23,148 nucleotides of DNA from Spongospora subterranea (lineage: Eukaryota; Endomyxa; Phytomyxea; Plasmodiophorida; Plasmodiophoridae). Within the stretch, counting starts at the first letter, position 1; every line of letters starts with the position of its first letter. The notes under the pieces were generated by a model. That model did not search any database. It was given only the letters and a program-made list of their open reading frames with translations, and was not told where the DNA came from. A program made the position numbers and the translations under genes. The DNA lies in NCBI GenBank assembly GCA_900404475.1, contig OUQQ01000302.1, forward strand, positions 1 through 23,148, written 5' to 3'. Shown piece after piece: positions 10,670-20,818 of the stretch.

Positions 10670-13600
10670 TCATTTATTGATATAATCCTGTAAATCCTCT
10701 CCCGATAACCTTTGCAGTAGATCCACCAGCCGTCTCACCGTCCGTTCAACATCAGGGTCGGCATCCTCCATCGCCTCGACGATATACGGGATCATCTCTG
10801 GCAATAATGGCAGCAATGGATCACCGATACGATCCAGGATTCCATGAATGCATTGGAACGCGGTGTTCCTGAGAGCGTTCTGGTTCGATCTGGTCAACAG
10901 CAGGATATCATGGATAAACGGCTGCCAATACATCTAACGACATTCTCCTCATTAGCAATCGAAAACAAACACCAGATAATCGAGATGTGAATCACCTCAT
11001 GGTTGAAGGTGGACGCGAATTGTGAGCTACATGGGACAATAAAATCAGTGGCAAATTGAATGGCATCAGATGCCCGAAGTGTGGCGCATGCGATCTTGAT
11101 TTGTTCAACGAATGCCGGTTTGATGATGTCGTACCTGTAAGACGCTTTAATAACGCAAATTGAAGAATTGTGAATCGCGAAAAGATTACCGAGGCTTGGA
11201 GACCAATTCCCCATCATCATGGAGACACGTCTTGTGCAAGAGTTGTATAGCCAATTGGTACAGGCGAGGTGATGCGTCTTCATGGCAAAGAGAGGCGGCA
11301 CACAGATCGATCATCTGCCGAGCGTATGGAGCGAACAATGTTTCAAGACTGTCCAATAGACTGATGACGACGGCGAATAAGGTGCAGAATCGGCGGTCGT
11401 CGGTGTCGAAGGACGGTCCGGCCCATTGAAGTAAGGAGGCGAATAGCGATGATAGCTGGGCTTCGTTGAGGCGAAGCGCTAGGGCTGTGAACATCGCGAC
11501 AGCGTGATCGTCGATATGATCAACATGCTGGGAGAAGGAGGAAATGCACAGGTCGAACACGGGGCGATAATAGGCCTTGAGCTCGGCGGGGGAGATGTGA
11601 TTCGTGACGATATCGGATATGAGATCCAGAAGTCGGGTACTGGACGAGGGGATTGACAGGATCGTCGGCAGCACAACACGGATCGATACATTACTGGCGA
11701 TGTGGGACATGATCTGACCGACGATGTCACTATTGCCAATCGCAGGATCAGTAATCGCTGTGAATATTCCCGACAGATATGGGCCCATAAATTTAGGGAT
11801 TGACCTATATGGGGACGGTTAACTGTTGATTGAATTGAGGGATTGACAAAAGGGAATATTACGAGACAATGGCGCAAAGCCCATGTAGTCCAGCTGTCTG
11901 GGATTTGGAAATATGAGAGAGGACAGAGGGCATAACGCGTTGAAGGAATCGAATGGCGTGAGGACCGAGATTAGCGACACATGTTGCAACCGTCATCAAG
12001 GCCGAAGACTGAAGATTCGATGATCCAGTGGACATAACGACAACGATGCGCGGGATCACATCAATGAACGGCGCCACGACATCGGATGGGCAGATATTCG
12101 AGACGGAATCGATAACCTGACTACCCAGTCAATAGGGAATGTTGAAGACGACAATGAACTCACCAATAACGCCAATTGCTTGTTCTGATCGGATTCGGAG
12201 GTGTTCGTGACTAGATTGATGAGAGCGGGTAATAGGCTATCAACAATTGGAACCAGATCTCTTGCCTCAGTGCCATTCTGCCCGATCAATTCCAGTTTCT
12301 CGTTCAGGAGCTGCAACGTCTTTCGCCGCAGAACAGTTTCCGATTCCTGGCACGACTTCAACAGATTGCTTAATGCGGAAATGAACATGGATAGCGAGGA
12401 GATTGCCACCAGGCGATGCAGTAGCTGGTCGAATATCGTGTTTCGTGCGGTTGATTCGTTGAGCATGACGCGATAAATGGTGATGAACGCGGATTCGGTC
12501 TCCGCCGAAGGAACGACGCTCGAGACAAACGGCGAATAATCAAGATGATGAGCGACGAATTCGACCGCCGGCAGGCAACATGGGGATTCAGATTTGATCT
12601 TCTTGATGGGGCGAACGGTGTCGGCAGAGCTGAGCATATGGGCTAGAGCAAGGAGCTGTTCAGCCGATGAACACCGCTCCGCGATGGAATGAGCGAAGGC
12701 GAAGCATTCGCTGCCGTATTGGGACACGAGACCCAACAGGATCTCGCCCAGAAGATGGGTCACACTGATCAATGTTGTGAACACGTCAGATCGCATCGAC
12801 TCCGGAATCGCCGACCTGTGATGTGTGGTCAAACATTACGATCGCATCGAATTCGATAATCTGACCATGATTCGATGAACAGGGATATTACTTGTATGGG
12901 GCAGGTTGAGTCTGGGATTTGGGTGTTCATGGAATCGATAAGCACAGAGAGCGCGAACCCATCTCCAGCGACCAATGTGGCAATAACTGAAGACAGAACA
13001 TCGCAAGTAGTAAAGGATTTGCGATCAACACCTCTCTCGGCAAAATACTTGTTGAAAAGCAGCGCCATCTGTAAGCGAACTTGCCGATCCATACGTAGAC
13101 ATTGCAACGTCTTCTGATTACAGACAATGGAGCCTATATTCGATCAGCGATACAATATTGATTTGACAGACCGGTGGTATTACCAAATTGCTTCATTGGA
13201 AGAGTGTTGAAGAATTTGAGGATGGAGCAGATCAATAACGAGTCGAGGGCGTCAGATTCGCATTGTGCATCGATCAGGGAGAGTAGAGTGATGACAAACT
13301 GGGTGAGGTTGCCGACCAGACAATCACCCTCCGACCAACAATCCAAAACGAGCACCAATTCGCTGGCCTCAGATAAAGTTTCAACAGCTCTGATGGCCAA
13401 TGTGGGCGAGATCTACACGTAAGTTCAGATATGATCGATTGCGTCAAAAAATCAGAACCAAATCCGACCTGTAATTTGGACAGTACGAGCAGGGAATGAT
13501 GGGCAAATGGCGATCTCAATAGGTGACAGAGAGCAACAATGAGATTAGTTTGGGCACCTGTGGTCATTACTCTGAAATGGTCTTGCGTTATGGCGATTGA

Positions 13601-16187
13601 TGCAGCATTGACGATGGCGGCCGGGTTGTCGCAGGATATGCACCGCTGTAAAACGGCGACGGCTTTGGGTGTCGTGTGAGCAGCAATTAATGGAATCAGA
13701 ATTGAGCAGGTCCGGTCCGAAATCAGACCAGAACATAGCGATACTTGTGCAGCACTGATCTGCTTGATTTGCAAACCTGCCAACACACTCGCACAAGTCG
13801 CAGTTGACATCACTGGACATCGCCGGAAAACCGCCGAACGTGTGGCCTCTTTAAACTCCAAACGCGCGATCCATGATCTGACCAATCCATTTATATTTAG
13901 TGGGAACTGATTAGAACGGATCATACACTGACCTATCGAGATAGATCTCTTTGGATTTGGCATATGCCAAACGGGCGAACTTCCTCAGCGTTGGAAGGTC
14001 GGAACTATTGCATTTGGCGAAGTCGTCGGCAAATGGTTCTCCGCAAAAGGGTGCCACACGCTTGTGACATTTGATGATGGATCCAGCCACATTAAGGGCG
14101 GCCGATCGGACACGTTCATCTTGATGTGCGAGCGAGGGAATCAGCAATGGAACGAGACCGGCAAGGTTCCGATGTGGAAGAGCACCGATCAGAGATGCAG
14201 CAATACGCAACGCTGATACGACTGCCGTTAATGACAACGATCCCCACATTTTAATGAGGAAGGTGAACGTTAATTTCTGCTGCTCGATGATCTGGGCCAT
14301 CGATCTAACAGCTCCGTGTTCGGAACAGATCTCGAACAAGCGGTGATCTTGATCGCTTTGAATTGCTGAGCTAGAAAGGGAACAGCAGAGTTCGTCGAAG
14401 GCGGTTAACGTAGAGGGATGAACTTTAAACCTAGTTAAAGAGGTGAGGATTAAGTCGAGGCTCTGACCGTCCATGGGTATTAAGGAGATGACGGGGAACA
14501 GCGCAGGGCGGGTCGAAATCAGGTCGAGAACAAACGGCAGTTGGGCGGCGGAAACATTGGATGCGATTGTGGACGCCAACGAATCTTGAATAGTGGTGAA
14601 TAATGGATGTGACGATGGCGATAGACGTGATAATACAGTCGGATGAGCGATGACGATATCGACTAACATGACGATTGCCGAATCCGTTCCAATCCTGGCT
14701 AGACATTGGACAGACGCTAGAACCAGATCAGAATTGCCCTTGAACCGGGGTAACGCTCGCTCAATAGCCGAACACAATACCGTCTCGCCCATGATCGCGA
14801 TCGCCGACGCACTGTTGATAACGGCCATCACCAACGCTGGCGATCGGTCCTCAATACAATCATGGTATAGAGTTGACGCGAATCCATGTGACAATTCACC
14901 AGACACGACCCGTTTCTCATATGAACGGAACGCGTCTAATCGAACTGTCGGATTGGAACTGAATATTGAATCATCTGCCAGGCAATTATGGCCGATTTGA
15001 CGTCGAAATTCGAGGAGATCGGTGGAGTTTGAGGTCGCCTCTGCTAACATCGCATAGCGTTGAACCGAATCCGACGACATATCTGTAGCCTGAAGGATTA
15101 ATGACGACGCAATCTGCAGATTATCCGACCGGATCGAGAACTTGATCAACATGTCGACGAACGCGCTGACGTCGAGGGACGATCGGAGATGGGACAGCGC
15201 GGCTGGAATCGAGGGGATCGACGCGAGATGGCGCAACGCCTTGTCCGAGCACACGACCGACGAGCGGATGATGAAGATGGCGACGGCATACTGGATGGAT
15301 TTCGTGATGTGGTCGAGGCCAGCGTGAGCGTCGATACCGGTGATCATGGCTGTCAATAGCGATCGAATCGGTTTATCGTCGAGCTTGGGGGCGATGGCAG
15401 CGGCGGCGACCTGAGCTAACAGGCGCAACTCCATTGATGGGGTTTTCTTGTAGCTGAGGGAATTGTGTAGGAATGGGAGAATAGCACGTAGATGCAGGTC
15501 GGAGAGGTGTTTTCGCTCAATTACAGCGAGAATGACGGCGATGGAGAATGCGATGGCCGCTCGATTACTGTCGCCGGTCTTGGCTAAATCTGCACCTGAT
15601 GATGCGATGGATAAGATGGTCTGGAACAGATCGACGTGATCGGCCGCGCGCTGGACAAATATCGATCGGCAATATCCCTCGTTCCTGGCCACGTATGGCG
15701 ATAGGAACGACCATTTACCGGATAATGCGGTGAACGACAACGCGCGAGCAAACAGAGGCGTCTCGTGATAAGGGAGAATCATACAGATAAATTGGTCAGC
15801 GTTGCGCTGATGAACACGATGGTGACGAATAAGGTATTCGATAACATGATGAGCTGCGGTCAATAGGAACTTGCCCGATAATAATGACAATATATCCAGG
15901 ATGTGCCCGGCCATCTTGGCGTTATTCGCCTTATTCAACAGGTCAGGATCGCTCTGCCACGCTCCACATTGGAATATCGTGTCGGCGAATCGCCGAAACC
16001 TGCCGTCGATCTTGGCCAGTTCGTGTAGAGCGGTTTGAGCGAGATGGAATATGGCCTCATTATCAAGCTGTGAAGCCTGTTTACCATCATATATCAGTGA
16101 TACCTGTTGTCTGCTGGTACTGGCCGGAGCGGATTGGCGCTGGGAAGATAGCGCCTGGAGTTGTGAGGCAAGCCGTGACGCCCCCAT
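10670..16187 (-). CDS. UTP10: UTP10/HEATR1, SSU processome (t-UTP) subunit
   Basis: Nucleolar HEAT-repeat scaffold of the t-UTP subcomplex, needed for rDNA transcription and early pre-18S rRNA processing. Nine exons: 16187-13933, 13877-13469, 13412-13184, 13133-12866, 12815-12164, 12116-11863, 11804-11190, 11134-10996, 10933-10670. They sum to 5085 nt, 1694 residues, close to the yeast protein (about 1770). The N-terminus MGASRLASQLQAL and the block around LPYHET (residues 138-143, with IRHHRVHQRNAD just before) match family landmarks. The body is helical HEAT/ARM-like repeat. The C-terminal part (SIPKFMGPYL, then WQPFIHDILLLTRSNQ and LLPLLPEMIPYIVEAMED) matches the BP28CT region and the end of HEATR1. 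The first exon alone is 2255 nt. Introns are 47-62 nt; donors include GTCAGT, GTGAGT and GTAATA. AATAAA forms the last two sense codons (10673-10678). Confidence 0.96.
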
Positions 16188-16405
16188 TAACCGTCAGAGC
16201 GATCTTTCGAAACTGGAATATCACAGGAGGAAGTCCGTTAGGAGTCCGTCACGGGGTTTTTCAGAAAACCCGCCACCCACATGACACACTGCGGAACGAT
16301 AACTGTAGTACCAACTTAATTGCCTTTGGTTGTGGCTGGAAGATGGGAAAGGAAAGCAGAAGGATTCTATTGATCTGACGCGGACAATGATCTAACGCGG
16401 GACAA
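16188..16405. promoter_or_regulatory. UTP10 upstream region with a 17/18-bp tandem duplication
   Basis: This is the 5' flank of UTP10 on the minus strand. Bases 16372-16388 and 16389-16406 form a tandem duplication (GATCT-ACGCG-GACAAT core, one substitution and one extra G). The second copy abuts the outer end of the foldback element at 16406. No TATA or other promoter motif is distinct enough to call. No coding region is recognisable. Confidence 0.4.
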
Positions 16406-16929
16406 TGTTGACGTAAGTAGTGGTTCATCAAACCGATTTATGTTTTAAGTCGAGTTTGATGCTGTCTGTAGCAGTCCGTTTTGCCCAAGGGGTAGGTGTT
16501 GTGGCCGCTACATCTCCACTCCACGGTGATTCGCCTGCAGGATTCTGTAGAATGATGTCGGAAATGAAGCGTTGCGATGAAAACTTGTGTCATTGAGAAC
16601 TCGGTTAGTCACGAGTTCCGTTATTACGGCTTACACATTCGAAGTGAAGTTGGCCGACATAATGGAGCTCGTGACTGAACTCAATGACACAAAGTTTCAT
16701 GGCATTGCTCGATTTTCGAGAAATGTAATCAACGGTGTTGACAGAGCATCGACATGACATGGCAATCCTGATCGGAAATCACATTGGAGATGAGTTTGTA
16801 CGGGATCCCAGAGCAGCTTTACCAATGGAGTGGAGATGTAGGGCACAGCACCTGCCTTGGGCAAAACGGACTGTTACAGACAACATCAAACTCGACTTAG
16901 AACATATAAACGACAAATTGCGTCAACAA
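16406..16929. mobile_element. Foldback / MITE-like element with long inverted arms
   Basis: The sequence from about 16406 to 16640 is mirrored as an imperfect reverse complement by about 16650 to 16929. The best block is 16446-16520 against 16828-16901, sharing AAGTCGAGTTTGATG, CAGTCCGTTTTGCCCAAGG and CTACATCTCCACTCC. A second block near the centre pairs ACTTGTGTCATTGAG (16583-16597) with its reverse complement at about 16680-16694. The arms meet at a roughly 20-nt loop near 16645; the right arm carries about 50 extra bases. Outer ends read TGTTGACG on each side. No transposase is visible, so it is a non-autonomous foldback/MITE-like repeat or a palindromic duplication. A 104-codon frame at 16735-17049 overlaps the arm and is probably chance. 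Confidence 0.7.
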
Positions 16930-17275
16930 CGTCACTCATCAAGGTTAACAGAACCTTCTGCTTTCTTCCCCGTTGCCTTTGTCATCAAATATGATCGGAA
17001 TCGCTTTTGTACTCAGCCCTTCTACCAAATCAAGGAACTGGTGCCGTAATTCAGAAGATGTTGATATAGTTATGAGACGAAACCCTCTGTAAACAAAAGT
17101 ACTAGGCACGTGCCAAGGGCACAAGTGTTCGTGACATCTACGTGATCTTGTTCTTGCTGCCGCGTCGTCGGCCGTATTGTTTTAAAACAATTTATCAAAG
17201 AAACAAGCAAGTCCACAAGGGGTTAGTACAAGGATAGCTGTCCAGTGTATACCTGTCCATTGTACGTTAATCACT
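16930..17275. other. Intergenic stretch without a recognisable gene
   Basis: I see no supported coding region. The lower part (about 17210-17275) may be the distal part of the LTR of the adjacent decayed copia-like element, but its outer end could not be defined. Confidence 0.4.
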
Positions 17276-17482
17276 GGTTTCTGCTACTATTGTAGATGCC
17301 CAAAACAGAAATGTAATTTACCGTCAGGTTGGTCGTCTTTCCAACACACCCCCTTTAACTGACATTTGTCATTCCGATTGCAGATCTGCACCATTTGAAC
17401 GGACGTAATTCTGGGTGAAGGTTGTAGCACCGGGGTAAATAACATTTCTGTTTTGGACATCTACAATAGTAGCAGAAACTTC
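17276..17482. repeat. Inverted repeat, arms 17276-17323 and 17433-17482
   Basis: Two near-identical arms of about 47-50 bp in opposite orientation, sharing TTTCTGCTACTATTGTAGAT and CAAAACAGAAATGT with only a few mismatches, are separated by about 110 bp. The left arm lies in the presumed LTR of the copia-like relic and the right arm inside its body. A perfect 12-bp palindrome (TGCAGATCTGCA, 17379-17390) lies in the loop. Confidence 0.8.
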
Positions 17483-17945
17483 TATGGCGAGAGCGGAGAT
17501 TGTCCAGTTCGGCTCTTTAATCTTCATATTGCCTGTCAGCTGATCCTCCATTGGAATGGGTGGAATGGCGAGCTTCATTGCGCATTAGGATCGCTGACAC
17601 AGATTCCGCCGAAATGTTTTGAAGACTGGCGTCTATTGAATCAACAACATGCGAATAACTGTCATTTACACCCATGAGAATTATCATTGCCTTTAAAAGA
17701 ATCACTGACTGTCAGGTGTTTTTGATGCAACAGCCTTGACATTGTTGACAGCAGCTTCGACTCTTGCTTTATATTCTTTCACTGAGTCTAACCCTTGCTC
17801 TATTCGGAACAAGTTCTTGAGTGCGAGATTTCATTTTTGAAGACCAGTAGCAGACAATCGGCTCTTCAGTGCATACCAACCCTGGTGAGTCGTTTCGGTT
17901 TCATCAACAAAACTGAATATATCATCGGCGACGGATAAACACAGG
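17276..17945 (-). pseudogene. Decayed Ty1/copia-like retrotransposon (gag remnant and LTR edge)
   Basis: On the minus strand from about 17945 to 17560 the translation resembles the UBN2/gag domain of copia elements: LSVADDIFSFVDET, GWYALKSRLSATGLQK, an in-frame TGA at 17831-17833, then LFRIEQGLDSVKEYKARVEA, another stop, a frame change, and MGVNDSYSHVVDSIDASLQN with ILMRNEARHS. Downstream is a purine run (minus strand of 17347-17356) directly followed by TGTTGGAAAG (17346-17337), the arrangement of a polypurine tract and LTR start. Protease, integrase, RT and RNase H are absent, so this is an internally deleted relic. The 5' LTR was not identified. It is broken by at least two stops and a frameshift. 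Confidence 0.6.
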
Positions 17946-18000
17946 GCAGTCAGTGATTCTCTCAAGGCAATGAGGTGTAATGACAGTTATTCGAATGTTG
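17644..18000. repeat. Inverted duplication of a gag segment (17644-17715 and 17943-18000)
   Basis: The plus strand at 17943-18000 is close to the reverse complement of 17644-17715. Both contain CAGTCAGTGATTCT, AGGCAATGA and TGACAGTTATTCG-ATGTTG; the first arm has about 14 extra bases. So a piece of the decayed gag has been copied in opposite orientation next to itself. The minus-strand open frame at the far arm is therefore only the complement of duplicated gag. Confidence 0.75.
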
Positions 18001-18514
18001 CACCTCAGTGGCGGCAACGTACAGGGCTGTGCCGTCGCATGCACCAATCGGTGGAGGCACCGGCGTACATGCCCTATCATGCTGAAGTCATTACCGTAAT
18101 AACGGCCAGGTACCATGTGCGTTCTCGATTTCGAACTATCTTAGTAACTCGGTTTCAAAGACGGCGTGCCCGCGGTTTCGCCTTACGCGTAGCTGGCCCA
18201 TTGATAAAACGAAGAACGCCCTGGCGTCAGAGGGGCACGGAACTGCTGCCGACGGTTTCGTCGTCGGCAACCATTGTGTTCGCTCGCCAATCGTTTTTCT
18301 TCTGGGTCCCTGAACCTGAACGATGATTCTGCTCGAAGGGAGATCACACCAAGCATTTCAATGGCGAGGGCAACATTATGCAGTCATGAGGAAGATACAC
18401 AAGGCTCAAGTTGACGCCGTCAGGATCGTCGTTGAACCACGCCAGCCTGTTTCGCTTGGAACGCGAGGAACCTCTTGGTAAAGAAGAAGCCAATGCCGAA
18501 TGACCTCAGTCTCT
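18001..18514. other. Intergenic stretch upstream of AIFM3
   Basis: A plus-strand open frame runs from 17970 to 18326 but is arginine-rich without recognisable domains and begins inside duplicated gag DNA, so I do not call it a gene. The remainder shows no repeat, RNA gene or promoter motif that I can support. Confidence 0.5.
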
Positions 18515-18678
18515 GAGCTGGTACAGTAGACAGGTCCAGTGTCATCACTATCAGTCATGTGTACAGTCTAATGAGCTGGTAGACATGGTCAGTGTCATCA
18601 CTATCAGTCATGTGTACAGTCTAGTGAGCTGGTAGACAGGTCCAGTGTCATCACTATCAGTCATGTGTACAGTCTAGC
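18515..18678. repeat. 53-bp tandem repeat, three copies
   Basis: Copies at 18515-18572 (58 bp), 18573-18625 (53 bp) and 18626-18678 (53 bp). Each begins GAGCTGGTA and contains CAGTGTCATCACTATCAGTC and ATGTGTACAGTCTA. Copy 1 has an extra 5 bp (ACAGT) after the first GGT; copy 2 differs from copy 3 at a few positions near base 15. The array ends 74 bp upstream of the AIFM3 start codon, so it sits in or next to its promoter or leader. Confidence 0.95.
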
Positions 18679-18752
18679 GAGTGTGCTCTTATGGGTACAC
18701 TGTATGCGACGCACTCTCTCGTAAGTTCTGATCTGCTCTTTCTTCAATCGAA

Positions 18753-20818
18753 ATGTGGGTCCCAATCTGGACATTGTCGTCATTTCAACCAGGCAATGAG
18801 CATTGTCTATCGCATACTGTCTCGTTAGAGGATGGATCAAAGGCAATGATCATTTTTGATAATAGCAAGCCTAATCCACAAATTGTCAGCGTTGTTGGGG
18901 CGCTATGTCCTCATGTTGGCGCGCCATTAGGCATGTCATTTCAGTTTGTCATATCGTCAATTCTCAAACATGGAGATTAGAATCAGGTGTCATTCATGGT
19001 GAGCATGTTGTTTGCCCATGGCATGCGGCCTGTTTCAATATATATACCGGTGATATTGAATCGGGCCCTTCAATTCACAGCATTCCAGTATACTCTCACC
19101 GCGTAAAGGAAGGAGCGCTTGAGATAGGTACTCAGTATACGGTCATTAGTTTTCTGTTATTTATTCATTGTAGAGGTTCATCCCGAAACTAAGGCTCCAA
19201 TTCAAGTTAAACGTCCTGTGTCGCCGCCTCCGATTGATTCGTCATCGACTAAAGTTGTTATTGTTGGTGGTGGAGCAGCCGGCCATGCAGCGATATCAAT
19301 CCTAATCGAGAATGGTTTCGCTGGGACAATATCTCTGATATCTGAAGAGGTACATCGACGTTGTAATACCTTGAGAGTCATTCAATCTTTTTTCAGAATG
19401 TTTTACCTTATGATCGACCATCAATGTCTAAAAATATGGCCAAACCAATGGAAGCACTGTTATTGTGTCCGGATACTTATTATCAAGGTCGAGTCCAGCT
19501 CATGCTTGGGCGAACCGTCGTAGCCTGTAAAACTGCTGACAAAAATGTCGTGTTGGATAATAAGACTAGTGTGCCCTACGATAAGCTAATTATTGCTACC
19601 GGTGGGACGTAGGTGATTTGTTTTGCAGGTAATCAGAATACTGCACTGATTCGTAAAACAGTCCTAGAACACTGAACGTTCCCGGCTCTGGTCTTGGCAA
19701 CATATTCACACTCAGATCTTCAACGGATGCAGCCGCTATTGACGCTAAAGCAGAATTTGCCAAACACATCGTCATCATTGGAGCAGGATTCATCGGTTTG
19801 GAAGCAGCTTCTTATTTCATGTGAGTCCATGATAACAATACATCGCTTGCCAGTGATTTCAATCCAGACGAAACCATGAGGCGGAATCGGTTACAGTTCT
19901 GCAACACTGTAATAGTCCTCCTCTGGCTGCTATTTTCGGAGAGAGCGTTGGCAAATGTGTTCAAGAGCTACACGAAAGTAATGGTGTCCAGTTCTTATTC
20001 GACTGTGTTGCTAACGAATTTTTACCGGGTGTGTCGTAAGTTCTCGTTTGTCATTTTTTTCCTTTCTTCTAACAGTGTCCCATAGTGCTGACGTTGTGGG
20101 TCAAATACGTACGACCAAGGGCGTTATTCCTGCCGACCTGGTACCTGCAACAGCCCATAACTCGATTCAACGTGATAAATGATATCAGGTTGTCATCGGG
20201 ATCGGTGTTGTTTTGAATACGAGTTTTGTTCAAAATGCAGTCAAGATGGAGCAGGTTCGAACTTTTTTGAGTAGGCGTTTTGCAGTTCTTGAACTTATGT
20301 GCAGGGTGAAGTGATAGTCAATCACTACATGCAGACAAGTAATCAGGATATATACGCTGCTGGCGACATTGCCAGGTTTCCTTTATGGAACATCTCAGGA
20401 ACAGGGAGATCGGAGCACTGGGCTGTCGCACAGAACCAAGGTACATGATCGCTAATCGCATTTTACTGCTGACCATCTTGATGAAGGTCGAGCAGCCGCT
20501 CGTCACATCTTGGGGATGGTTAAACCATTCAGAACTACACCGTTTTTCTGGACAATGCAATACGGCCAATCGATCCGTTATGCTGGATACCCAGTTAAAT
20601 ATGACAGAATTATCGTCGATGGTGACTTGAAGAGCAGGAAGTTTTTGGCCTTTTACATCAGTGATGGGCAGGTCGTTAGTGTCGTCAGTTTAGGACGCGA
20701 TCCCATGGTCGCTGCTGCTATGGAATTATTTCGGCATAATCGGATGCCATCAGCTGCTGAACTCGACAAGGACCCTTCAACTCGGGATCTTGTATCTTTA
20801 ATGTGTGGTCGCAAATGA
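18753..20818 (+). CDS. AIFM3: AIFM3-type Rieske [2Fe-2S] / FAD-NAD(P)H oxidoreductase
   Basis: Flavoprotein of the apoptosis-inducing-factor-like family: an N-terminal Rieske ferredoxin domain fused to a pyridine-nucleotide-disulphide reductase domain, expected to pass electrons between NAD(P)H, FAD and the cluster. Ten exons: 18753-18930, 18981-19127, 19174-19349, 19397-19608, 19662-19820, 19868-20035, 20086-20140, 20189-20254, 20305-20440, 20487-20818; 1629 nt, 542 residues. Rieske ligands are C52-P-H54 and C71-P-W-H74. FAD-binding VVIVGGGAAG is at ~136-145, PYDRPSMSK at ~171-179, ATGGTPR at ~234-240, NAD-binding VIIGAGFIGLE at ~275-285, and the C-terminal FAD motif YAAGD at ~404-408. All key residues are present. 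The start codon leaves almost no sequence before the Rieske fold, so no mitochondrial presequence is visible. Intron 1 is GC-AG. The start is chosen because an in-frame TGA lies at 18729-18731 and the N-terminal alignment is full. Confidence 0.96.
18931..18980 (+). other. AIFM3: GC-AG intron inside the Rieske motif of AIFM3
   Basis: The donor reads TTAG/GCATGT and the acceptor GATTAG/AATCAG. Only this GC donor gives the required phase 1 and restores the conserved spacing between the two ligand pairs (C-P-H-x-G-A-P-L-x-x-G-V ... C-P-W-H). Nearby GT dinucleotides are in the wrong phase. All other introns in the window that I could define use GT. Confidence 0.85.

Noticed and set aside
13134..13160. 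A 20-nt intron in UTP10
   Set aside because: A GTAATA donor upstream gives a 50-nt intron (13134-13183) in the same phase, matching the size of the other introns.
13911..16187. UTP10 exon 1 as a separate 758-residue gene
   Set aside because: A strong donor at 13932/13933 joins it in phase to the next eight exons, which carry the family's C-terminal region.
16735..17049. 104-codon plus-strand open frame
   Set aside because: Starts inside the right arm of the foldback element; no domain and no partner in the left arm.
17970..18326. 118-codon plus-strand open frame
   Set aside because: Begins in duplicated gag sequence; arginine-rich with no domain; likely chance.
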